In this document: positions 18,214 to 24,831 of the stretch, piece by piece
How positions within the stretch are numbered: position 1 is the first letter of the stretch
How the letters are laid out: each line of letters begins with the position of its first letter
NCBI GenBank assembly: GCA_949878575.1
Contig: CATLAX010000001.1
Coordinates: 384,220-448,219 of the forward strand
Direction: 5' to 3'
Origin: an uncultured Alphaproteobacteria bacterium
GTDB lineage: Bacteria > Pseudomonadota > Alphaproteobacteria > Rs-D84
DNA: 64,000 nucleotides
Position numbers and translations under genes: made by a program
The notes under the pieces: model-generated
Told to the model about the DNA's origin: nothing
Databases searched by the model: none
What the model saw: the letters and a program-made list of their open reading frames with translations, nothing else

Positions 18214-18289
18214 GGGGTTGTAGCTCAGTTGATAGAGCGCTACGTTCGCATCGTAGAGGTCGTGGGTTTGAGTCCCATCAGCTCCACCA
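18214..18289 (+). tRNA. tRNA-Ala(CGC)
   Basis: The anticodon CGC lies in a loop closed by CTACG/CGTAG. The acceptor GGGGTTG / CAGCTCC contains the G3-U70 wobble pair, the identity element for alanyl-tRNA synthetase. CCA is encoded. It is eight bases downstream of tRNA-Leu and cotranscribed with it. Confidence 0.95.
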
Positions 18290-18313
18290 GATTTATTACA
18301 AATTAAAGACAAA

Positions 18314-18337
18314 GACGGCGATATGCCGTTTTTTTAT
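18314..18337 (+). terminator. Terminator after the tRNA-Leu/tRNA-Ala pair
   Basis: Stem ACGGC / GCCGT with loop GATAT and seven T. Confidence 0.7.
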
Positions 18338-18385
18338 GTTAAATTTATAAAAAAACAAATATGTTTACAAAAATATGATATAATT

Positions 18386-19459
18386 ATGTTTGTAATGAGT
18401 TATAAGATGCTTGTTTTTACGGTGGCTCTGGGAATAACGACCGGGTACGGGGCCGCGGCGGACCATATGAAGTTGGCGCCGGCCGAGTTCCCGAAAACAA
18501 TAAACGACGTGCCTTTTGTGCAGCGGATGCAAAACATGGCGGCGGGATACGCGCCGTTTAAGGATGCAAAGGCGTTTATGTCAATCAAGGTCGGATCTGA
18601 GGCTGAGGCCTTGCAGGCACAGATAGAAAAAGAGGAGGCTCGGCGCGAGCTGGATGCACTGCGCATGTCGCCGGAAGAGTACTGTGAAAAGTATCCTCAG
18701 GATGAAAATAGATGCAAGAAAGAAACTGAACCAGAAAATTCGGAAAACAATGATGCGAACGGGAATTCATCCAATACTACGACATCTACAACATCCACAA
18801 CATCCACAACGCCCACAGTAAATACACCGCCCGTATCCGGAAATGGGGCCGCCAATCCGCCGCAACAGTCAAGTAGCAAGGCCCGTGCGAAGTGTTTTTC
18901 AAAGAACGAAACCGGCGCCAGACGATTTATCCCGCCAAAGGTCACCACAGAGCGGGCGTATTGGTGGGTTGGTGATTCACGGTTTGTGGGGATGTATATA
19001 AACAAGGTTATCGGCCACAAAGACAACGAGGCGGTTGTTGCTTTTGGCGCCCAGGGACATGCATGGTTTACATCAAAAGAGCCGCCTACGGGAATATCTT
19101 TGCTGGAAACGTGTCTGCGTGACGGCGATGTTGTTATTTTAAATCTGGGTGCGAACGATATTGTGAAATATGATTCTTACATTTCCACATACCGCGGGCT
19201 GATGTCAAAATATCCGAATGTGGTTTTTAAAATACTGTCCGTGAATCCTGTCTGCGACAGCAAGGCAAGATTGAAAAATTCCAATATAGAAACATTCAAC
19301 AGTCATCTAAAAAGCGCGTTTCCTGGCAGTTTTATTGATACGTATTCAATATTAAAGGGACGCGTAAACGCCCAAAACACGGATAGCGAGGGGCTGCATT
19401 ACAGAGGGGGCGGGATAGAACAGACCATCTATGACACGGTGATGAAGGCTGTCAAGTAA
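18386..19459 (+). CDS. Secreted SGNH/GDSL-hydrolase-like protein
   Basis: The 357-residue protein has a signal peptide (about 1-25), an N-terminal module (about 30-112), a Thr-rich linker (about 130-150) and a C-terminal SGNH-type hydrolase. Catalytic candidates are Ser198 in WVGDSRF, Gly255 and Asn257 in LGANDI, and Asp333 and His338 in DSEGLHY. Such enzymes remove or transfer acyl groups on glycans or lipids, so a cell-wall or polysaccharide O-acetyl substrate is plausible. The N-terminal module (FPKTINDV..., AGYAPFKDA, EEYCEKY) is shared with the muramidase-like protein at 20146-21258. The start could also be the ATG at 18395, because TATAAT at 18379-18384 is very close. Confidence 0.75.
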   Translation: MFVMSYKMLVFTVALGITTGYGAAADHMKLAPAEFPKTINDVPFVQRMQNMAAGYAPFKDAKAFMSIKVGSEAEALQAQIEKEEARRELDALRMSPEEYCEKYPQDENRCKKETEPENSENNDANGNSSNTTTSTTSTTSTTPTVNTPPVSGNGAANPPQQSSSKARAKCFSKNETGARRFIPPKVTTERAYWWVGDSRFVGMYINKVIGHKDNEAVVAFGAQGHAWFTSKEPPTGISLLETCLRDGDVVILNLGANDIVKYDSYISTYRGLMSKYPNVVFKILSVNPVCDSKARLKNSNIETFNSHLKSAFPGSFIDTYSILKGRVNAQNTDSEGLHYRGGGIEQTIYDTVMKAVK

Positions 19460-19477
19460 CAATAAATGTTTTTTTGC

Positions 19478-19506
19478 TTGCACGTGGAATTTGATGTTGA
19501 TAATAT
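19478..19506 (+). promoter_or_regulatory. Promoter of the second tRNA pair
   Basis: TTGCAC at 19478-19483 and TAATAT at 19501-19506 are separated by 17 bases, upstream of tRNA-Leu(TAA). Confidence 0.55.
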
Positions 19507-19530
19507 TTAACCCATGCCTGTGCACCCGGT

Positions 19531-19617
19531 GGGGATATGGCGGAATGGTAGACGCTGAGGACTTAAAATCCTTTGGTTATTGCAACCGTGTGGGTTCGAG
19601 TCCCACTATCCCCACCA
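19531..19617 (+). tRNA. tRNA-Leu(TAA)
   Basis: Acceptor GGGGATA / TATCCCC, a long variable arm and anticodon TAA in a loop closed by GAGGA/TCCTT. CCA is encoded. It reads UUA (and UUG) codons. Confidence 0.95.
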
Positions 19618-19630
19618 CTGTATGTGTTTT

Positions 19631-19707
19631 GGATGAGTAGCTCAGTTGGTTAGAGCATCACGTTCACATCGTGGGGGTCGCTGGTTCGAGTCCAGTCTCA
19701 TCCACCA
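19631..19707 (+). tRNA. tRNA-Val(CAC)
   Basis: Acceptor GGATGAG / CTCATCC and anticodon CAC in the loop TTCACAT. CCA is encoded. It reads GUG codons and is cotranscribed with tRNA-Leu(TAA). Confidence 0.93.
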
Positions 19708-19740
19708 AAATAAAATCCGCCATATGGCGGATTTTATTTT
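19707..19740. terminator. Bidirectional intrinsic terminator
   Basis: AAAATAAAATCCGCC / GGCGGATTTTATTTT with loop ATAT. It ends both the tRNA unit and the - strand secretion operon. Confidence 0.88.
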
Positions 19741-19747
19741 TTCTTTA

Positions 19748-20065
19748 TTATCTCAGGCCTTTTGCGCGACAGCATGCGGACGCCGCGCTGCGCCAGTCGG
19801 AATATTGTTTTGACGGGTCGCGTAAATCGCGCCATGCCTGCCAGCCGTTGCATTTTTTATTGGCGCCGTTGCCGGTGCATTTTGCATATCGCCGCAGAGA
19901 GCATGTCTGGTTTGAAACCTTGCCTGTATCCGTCGTGCACTTTACCACGACATTTTGGTTTTTTGCGTCGTTTTTCCCCAACTCTTTGGATGACATTACC
20001 TGGTATGCATTCGCCGCAGCAATGGTTGCAAAGCAAATTAAAACGGTGGTTAATATCTTTTTCAT
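19748..20065 (-). CDS. Small secreted Cys-rich protein
   Basis: The 105-residue protein has a signal peptide (about 1-20, ending ANA) and a mature part with six Cys and several Trp. No family is recognised. A very G-rich Shine-Dalgarno (AAGGGGGG) precedes it, as for other genes of this operon. It is the last gene after the muramidase-like gene, 80 bases downstream; a TATAAT in that gap could give it an extra promoter. A role as a cofactor or inhibitor of the muramidase-like neighbour is only a guess. Confidence 0.7.
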   Translation of the reverse strand: MKKILTTVLICFATIAAANAYQVMSSKELGKNDAKNQNVVVKCTTDTGKVSNQTCSLRRYAKCTGNGANKKCNGWQAWRDLRDPSKQYSDWRSAASACCRAKGLR

Positions 20066-20145
20066 GGCCCGCCCCCCTTATGGTTATCCTGTTACATGCA
20101 TTATAAGTAATTTTACCGGGAAATACAACGGGATTTTTATCGGGC

Positions 20146-21258
20146 CTATAATATTGGCACCGGATGACGCGGTTTTACATGACAACCGTTGTTGCGGGCG
20201 TTGCCCACACGAAGTGAAAAACTCTTCCAGTGTTTTGGAGGATTTTTTTGGCGCAGTTCCGTCCATGTCTGGTCCCAGTAATCATTATGCAAATCACCGT
20301 TATAGTTTTTTGCCAACTGTGCGATGTCATCAGAGACACTGCCCTTTTTTGGACATGGCTTGCCCAGGATGTTACATAATGTCGGAATAGCCTTGGCCGG
20401 TCCGCGCCAGAACGCAACATGCAGCACGTCGCCTGAAATATTATCCGGCAGTTTGTTAATTCCCAGGTCTTTATAATATTTTTTGTATGTTCGGTCTTCG
20501 GCGCTGGCCAAATTCAAATTACGCACGTTGATGTCGGTATTTGCAGACTGCATAAAACCATAACATGTTATGGATTTGGGGTTGCCGGGGTCTTGGGCGC
20601 ATGTCATGCCTTCTGACTGCATTATGGCCAGTGTGGATTTACCAAACGGCTGATCGGTTTTGAAATATCTGCCAGTTGTATGCTTTCTTGTCAATGCCTC
20701 GGTAAAACCCTGTTCTACATATAAGTCCGGCGGTGTGCATTGGCCGTTCTGTTGCGGCGGATTGTTATTAACAATGGTTGTTATCGTCCCGGATTGTGAA
20801 TTAGTGTTTTGGGAAGGGTTATTTTCGTGTGTTGTGGCGCCCGGCTGCGATGCCTCTGAAGTGTCCGACTGGGCGTAACCGCTGGCGATAACGGCATCTA
20901 CATCCGCCTGGGTTTGGTTGCATTTTTGCAGATCCAGATATTTTTCACAATATTCTTCCTGTGACATGGTCAGGCTGTCTTTTATGCGCTGTTGTTCCAG
21001 CATATCAATTCTGCGATTCCACGCCTCTTCTTGTGTTTCAATATCAAGTCCGTTATAGGCATGGGCGTCCTTGAACGGGGCATAGCCCGCCTCCAGATTC
21101 TTTTTGCGCTGTTCGTGTGAAACGTTGTTTATTGTCTGTGGAAATGCGGCTGGCTGCAACAGACTTTGTGTCGCGCATCTGGCGCGATTTGGCGCCGCCA
21201 TGCAGATTATGGCGGCAAGGCAAAATGGCAAATAAAAACTTTTTATTCCGTTGTTCAT
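20146..21258 (-). CDS. Secreted muramidase-like protein (GH108-type) with shared N-terminal module
   Basis: The 370-residue protein has a signal peptide, an N-terminal module (about 36-113) also present in the SGNH protein at 18.4 kb, an Asn/Gln/Thr-rich linker and a C-terminal domain. That domain resembles glycoside hydrolase family 108 muramidases: SEGMTCAQDPG with candidate catalytic Glu216, CYGFMQ in place of the usual G-I-T segment, and AEDRTYKKYYKDLGINKLP before a helix with FWRGPAKAI. Extra Cys residues suggest disulfides. It probably cuts peptidoglycan in the periplasm or outside the cell. The start at 21258 is chosen because the longer frame overlaps the upstream gene. Confidence 0.65.
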   Translation of the reverse strand: MNNGIKSFYLPFCLAAIICMAAPNRARCATQSLLQPAAFPQTINNVSHEQRKKNLEAGYAPFKDAHAYNGLDIETQEEAWNRRIDMLEQQRIKDSLTMSQEEYCEKYLDLQKCNQTQADVDAVIASGYAQSDTSEASQPGATTHENNPSQNTNSQSGTITTIVNNNPPQQNGQCTPPDLYVEQGFTEALTRKHTTGRYFKTDQPFGKSTLAIMQSEGMTCAQDPGNPKSITCYGFMQSANTDINVRNLNLASAEDRTYKKYYKDLGINKLPDNISGDVLHVAFWRGPAKAIPTLCNILGKPCPKKGSVSDDIAQLAKNYNGDLHNDYWDQTWTELRQKNPPKHWKSFSLRVGNARNNGCHVKPRHPVPIL

Positions 21259-21275
21259 TTTATAATAGCAGTTTG

Positions 21276-23018
21276 TTATTGGGCCGTGCTCCACGGTTCG
21301 TCGTTCATGATAAGATAGTACATTTCCTGGTCTTCTTCGCCGGGGTTGCGGATAATCGGGCGTACAACGTAAATGTCAACATTACAGTAATGCGTGTTGT
21401 TTTCTTCCTGAACCGTCTTTAAATCCTGCCAGGTTTTTTCTGCGAAATCCAGGGCCTGCAGGTATGCCGCGTCGTCGTCGGCCGGGCTAAGCGAATCCCC
21501 GGCCCACATCAGCCACATTCCGTAATTGACAACGTTTTCCTGGCCCTGTAAATCATCTGCGGACAACAGCAGCAACGGTTTGAAATCAATGCCGTTTGTA
21601 TAGTTGCCGTTGGATGTTTCCGTCCAGTCGTACATGTCGCCTGCGAACGTTATTGCACCGTATAGAAAGCCGCCGGCCTCTTCCAGTTTGCCCAGTTTGC
21701 TGATATTTTTCATTGTTGAATGAAACAGCCAGTCGCGAATTTTTCCGGATTTTGCACTGGATCGTGCAACCTTGGCCCCGCGTTTTAACGTCTTGCCGCC
21801 GGTGTTGGCCGCTTTGAAGGCGCGAAATGCGCGCGCAACGATGTTGCCGCGCTGCGGCATTTTCATGGCGCGCAAACTGCGTCTGTATTTGCCCAGTTCT
21901 GCAACTGAATCAGCCGCCTGTTTGTATTGCTTGACATTGTCATCCGCGCGCTCCATTGTGCGCATTGCGTCGCCCAGCTCTTTTACCTCATCCGATTTTT
22001 TTGCGTATGCGGTGGCATCCTTGGCCTTGTCCATTTTTTTCAATTCTTCGGCGGCACGCGCATATTTCTGGCCCAGGCGCATGTAATCGCGAACGCTTTC
22101 TGTTTGACGCAGAGCCTTCATTGACTTGGTCAGTGTTTTTAATGATTTCGCCGCACGGGCCGCCTTTGCGGTACCCATTACCGCGGCGCCGGTTCCCATC
22201 GTCACAACCGTAATTACCACGTCCAGTGCGATTTCCGCATATGAAATCCATTGCAGGTTTACGTCGCCGGCAACGTAATAGTCGTTTGTATCATCCTTTA
22301 CGTCCACCGTTTTTGTCACGGCCTGATTCAACTCATCAGAATCCAGTGCCAGCGCACTTTTGCTGGTGCAGTGATAGCCCTGCGGGTACAGGCTGTCTAT
22401 GTTGTCGTTAATATATTTTATTGAAATTGTATTGTTTTTGTCAGGACCTGCAAAATCGCGTAACGTGCCGGATTCCACGACCATTATGCCATACCACGCC
22501 GGGTCGGTGTGCGTCCAGACCGCGTCATCATCCGGGGCGCCTATTTTCGGGTTCGGATCGCCCGGGGTGTTGCGCTTGTTGCCCAGCTGCAGCCGTTGTT
22601 TTAGAACCTTTGGCTGGGTTTCATAATTTACCACAATCTTGCGGCCGCCGGGGAATGTGTATTCAATCGGAATGAATTTTATCGCCTCATCCTCAGGCGC
22701 GTTTGCAATTTCCGGACATGCGACAACTTTTTGCAATATTTCCGGTTTTGAAAAAGTATCGTATATCCATGCCTGAATGGTTGTTTCCGGATCTGTTTCC
22801 GCCACCTGGGACACTGTTGCGGCCAGTCCGTCCGCAAACGCCGCCGTTGCGCATTTCGTGTCCGCGGCGGGCGTGTATAACAGGTCTTCCACATCGACAT
22901 AACCGGGAGTGTTTATTTCCGGATCCGGAATTTCCATGCCGGGTACGGATGCGTGCGCTGAAGCCGACATTATTGTCAGACAGCAACATAAAAACAACAG
23001 ACGTTTTGTGCGCCTCAT
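21276..23018 (-). CDS. Unknown secreted protein with hydrophobic segment and basic helical region
   Basis: The 580-residue protein has a signal peptide (about 1-23) and a beta-rich N-terminal half. A hydrophobic Gly/Ala segment follows (about residues 258-280, YAEIALDVVITVV then GTGAAVMGTA), then a Lys/Ala/Arg-rich helical stretch to about 440 and an acidic C-terminus. The pattern recalls pore-forming or translocated proteins, but no family is recognised. A strong Shine-Dalgarno (GGGGAGGGGAG) precedes the start. It lies 17 bases before the muramidase-like gene in the operon. Confidence 0.7.
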   Translation of the reverse strand: MRRTKRLLFLCCCLTIMSASAHASVPGMEIPDPEINTPGYVDVEDLLYTPAADTKCATAAFADGLAATVSQVAETDPETTIQAWIYDTFSKPEILQKVVACPEIANAPEDEAIKFIPIEYTFPGGRKIVVNYETQPKVLKQRLQLGNKRNTPGDPNPKIGAPDDDAVWTHTDPAWYGIMVVESGTLRDFAGPDKNNTISIKYINDNIDSLYPQGYHCTSKSALALDSDELNQAVTKTVDVKDDTNDYYVAGDVNLQWISYAEIALDVVITVVTMGTGAAVMGTAKAARAAKSLKTLTKSMKALRQTESVRDYMRLGQKYARAAEELKKMDKAKDATAYAKKSDEVKELGDAMRTMERADDNVKQYKQAADSVAELGKYRRSLRAMKMPQRGNIVARAFRAFKAANTGGKTLKRGAKVARSSAKSGKIRDWLFHSTMKNISKLGKLEEAGGFLYGAITFAGDMYDWTETSNGNYTNGIDFKPLLLLSADDLQGQENVVNYGMWLMWAGDSLSPADDDAAYLQALDFAEKTWQDLKTVQEENNTHYCNVDIYVVRPIIRNPGEEDQEMYYLIMNDEPWSTAQ

Positions 23019-23050
23019 GTTTCTCCCCTCCCCCTTGGCTGCAGCGGCGT

Positions 23051-23644
23051 TTATTTATCCTGTTGCAACAGTTTCTGCTGTTCCTGCAGATTTTTCAACT
23101 CTTCCGTCCGCTCTTTTACGCCGTCGGCCCATTTTGGTGTTTTTATCGCATAAGGATTTTTTATTTCAATTTGTACCTGTTCCGGTTGCGGTTTGCCGGC
23201 GGTGTCCGGAAACCCGGCCGGTTCAAGAACATGTACATTGTTTTTCATATATTCGTCAAACACGGTATCTATGTATCCGGCGCATGCACTTGCAAAATTA
23301 TGGCCGGGCAGCCGCGACAGTTCCAGCATTACCGCCGGGCGAATGTCTGTCAGGCGGGCGTCCCTGCAATTATTTCTGACGGCGCACTGAACCGATACCA
23401 GGTTGGCCACAATGGTCACACAGTCCGATGTGTTAATGTCCGGTCCCGATACGTATACAACCTGGGGCATGCGCTGGTTATACGGGGCGTCCGGACTCCA
23501 AAAAGGGTTGGATGAATAGTTTTGGACATTTTGTATTTGGCCGTATTGCGACAGCACGCCCACGCCGTGGGCATGAAAAGGTGCACCAAAAACGGGTGCT
23601 GCGACAATCGTGGCAAAAACAACCTGTTGGAATTTTGTTTTCAT
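23051..23644 (-). CDS. Unknown secreted protein
   Basis: The 197-residue protein has a signal peptide (about 1-20, ending VFGA), four Cys in the middle and a Gln/Glu/Lys-rich helical tail (about 165-197). No family is recognised. An AGGAA Shine-Dalgarno precedes the ATG. It sits between the prepilin peptidase and the 580-residue protein with gaps of 23 and 32 bases, so it belongs to the same operon. Confidence 0.7.
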   Translation of the reverse strand: MKTKFQQVVFATIVAAPVFGAPFHAHGVGVLSQYGQIQNVQNYSSNPFWSPDAPYNQRMPQVVYVSGPDINTSDCVTIVANLVSVQCAVRNNCRDARLTDIRPAVMLELSRLPGHNFASACAGYIDTVFDEYMKNNVHVLEPAGFPDTAGKPQPEQVQIEIKNPYAIKTPKWADGVKERTEELKNLQEQQKLLQQDK

Positions 23645-23667
23645 CCTGTATTCCTAGTGTATGTGTA

Positions 23668-24156
23668 TTATAGCAAAATCAGAATACTAATAAAAGATAA
23701 AATTCCACCGGCAATGAAAAATGGGGCAAACGGGATGTATTTTTGTTTTTTTCGGTGGCCCCATATGTATCCGAACAGGCATGCCGCCGCCAGCGCCCAC
23801 CCCAGCCCCGTCGGCCCCAGCCATATGCCGCCGGTAAAAATCAGCTTTATGTCGCCCATGCCGATGGGCGGTGTGGCGTCCGGTGCTTTTTTACGCATGC
23901 GCACGTCAAAAAGAAAGCCGACGCCGGCCGCCAGGGCGTATCCGATGGCGCCGCCTGCAACAGCGGTTTTTATTCCGTGCGGCCACGGGGCGTAAAACGT
24001 CGCGACAATCAGTCCGGCAATCATCAGCGGGAACAGAAAGGCATCCGGAATTATACGCCTGCGCCAGTCGGCGACGGCAATTTTATACATGCACCACGCC
24101 GCCCCGGCAAACAAAACGGTAAAAAATGCATGGTATGCAACGATATAATAATTCAT
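23668..24156 (-). CDS. Type IV prepilin peptidase (A24 family, TadV/CpaA-like)
   Basis: The 162-residue membrane protein has about five to six helices and the two catalytic aspartates of the A24 aspartyl peptidases: Asp30 before WRRRIIPD and Asp102 in GMGDIK. It lacks the N-terminal methylase domain of PilD, as TadV/CpaA proteins do. Such enzymes cleave the leader of type IV or type II pilins at the membrane. No pilin or assembly ATPase gene is visible here; instead it heads an operon of secreted proteins. The start at 24156 has a Shine-Dalgarno AAGGGGG; the frame extends further upstream without support. Confidence 0.88.
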   Translation of the reverse strand: MNYYIVAYHAFFTVLFAGAAWCMYKIAVADWRRRIIPDAFLFPLMIAGLIVATFYAPWPHGIKTAVAGGAIGYALAAGVGFLFDVRMRKKAPDATPPIGMGDIKLIFTGGIWLGPTGLGWALAAACLFGYIWGHRKKQKYIPFAPFFIAGGILSFISILILL

Positions 24157-24167
24157 ATTTTTCCCCC

Positions 24168-24197
24168 TTGCCTTTCGAATCGGAACTATGCTAATAT
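24168..24197 (+). promoter_or_regulatory. Putative gcrA promoter with a GANTC site
   Basis: TTGCCT at 24168-24173 and TAATAT at 24192-24197 are spaced by 18. GAATC at 24177-24181 lies between them. In Caulobacter, GcrA acts at promoters whose GANTC sites are methylated by CcrM, so autoregulation is possible. Confidence 0.45.
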
Positions 24198-24228
24198 ACA
24201 TAATAATGTATAACAGGGGTTTTGTAAA

Positions 24229-24807
24229 ATGAGCAAGGGTTGGGACAATGCAATGCTGAAAAAGCTAAAGGCATTGACTGGCAAGGGATTGTCAACATCA
24301 GAGATTGGTAAAAAGCTGGGGATGTCAAAAAATGCCGTTGTGGGTAAGCTGAATCGTATGGGTTGGAATTCCAAGGCGGGCGGCGCCCCTGTGGCGGCAA
24401 CAAAAAAGACTGCGACCGCGGCCAAAACCACAAAAACGGCAACTGTTGCCAAAAAGCCCGCCGCGGCAAAGACAGTAGCAAAGAAACCTGCCTCGCCGGT
24501 TGCCAAAAAAACAGCGGTGACCGCAAAGGCGCCTGCACCCAAAAAGCCGGCCCCAAAGAAAGAGGCAAAACCGGCCGCGCCGCGTGCATCCGGCAAATCA
24601 ATGAACAAAACACTGGCCATGCATCAGCGGATTATTCAACATTCTCTGGAAATGGCAAATCTGAAGCCGGGACAGTGCCGGTGGCCTATAGGTGATCCTG
24701 ATTCGGAAAACTTTCATTTCTGTGGCGAACAGGTGTTTGTAGGAAAACCGTATTGTTACGAACATTGTAAACAGGCGTATCAGTTTACACCGCCAAAAAA
24801 GAAATAA
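24229..24807 (+). CDS. gcrA: GcrA cell-cycle regulator
   Basis: GcrA is an alphaproteobacterial sigma-70 cofactor that binds GANTC-methylated promoters and controls cell-cycle genes. The 192-residue protein has the N-terminal GcrA helix-turn-helix (WDNAMLKKLKALTGKGLS, then GKKLGMSKNAVVGKLNR), a long Ala/Lys/Pro-rich linker (about 50-125) and the C-terminal sigma-binding segment QCRWPIGDPD...FHFCGE...PYCYEH. The linker is longer than in Caulobacter. The start follows AGGGG. It diverges from the prepilin-peptidase operon. Confidence 0.93.
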   Translation: MSKGWDNAMLKKLKALTGKGLSTSEIGKKLGMSKNAVVGKLNRMGWNSKAGGAPVAATKKTATAAKTTKTATVAKKPAAAKTVAKKPASPVAKKTAVTAKAPAPKKPAPKKEAKPAAPRASGKSMNKTLAMHQRIIQHSLEMANLKPGQCRWPIGDPDSENFHFCGEQVFVGKPYCYEHCKQAYQFTPPKKK

Positions 24808-24831
24808 CGGGGGACACGGGGAAAGGTTTGC

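Noticed and set aside
18770..18830. Short tandem repeats in the SGNH gene (Thr-rich linker)
   Set aside because: The repeats code for a Thr/Ser linker in frame; they are not a CRISPR or a separate repeat element.
18120..19707. Integrative element bounded by tRNA genes
   Set aside because: No integrase, no duplicated tRNA 3' ends and normal composition; kept only as a low-interest note.
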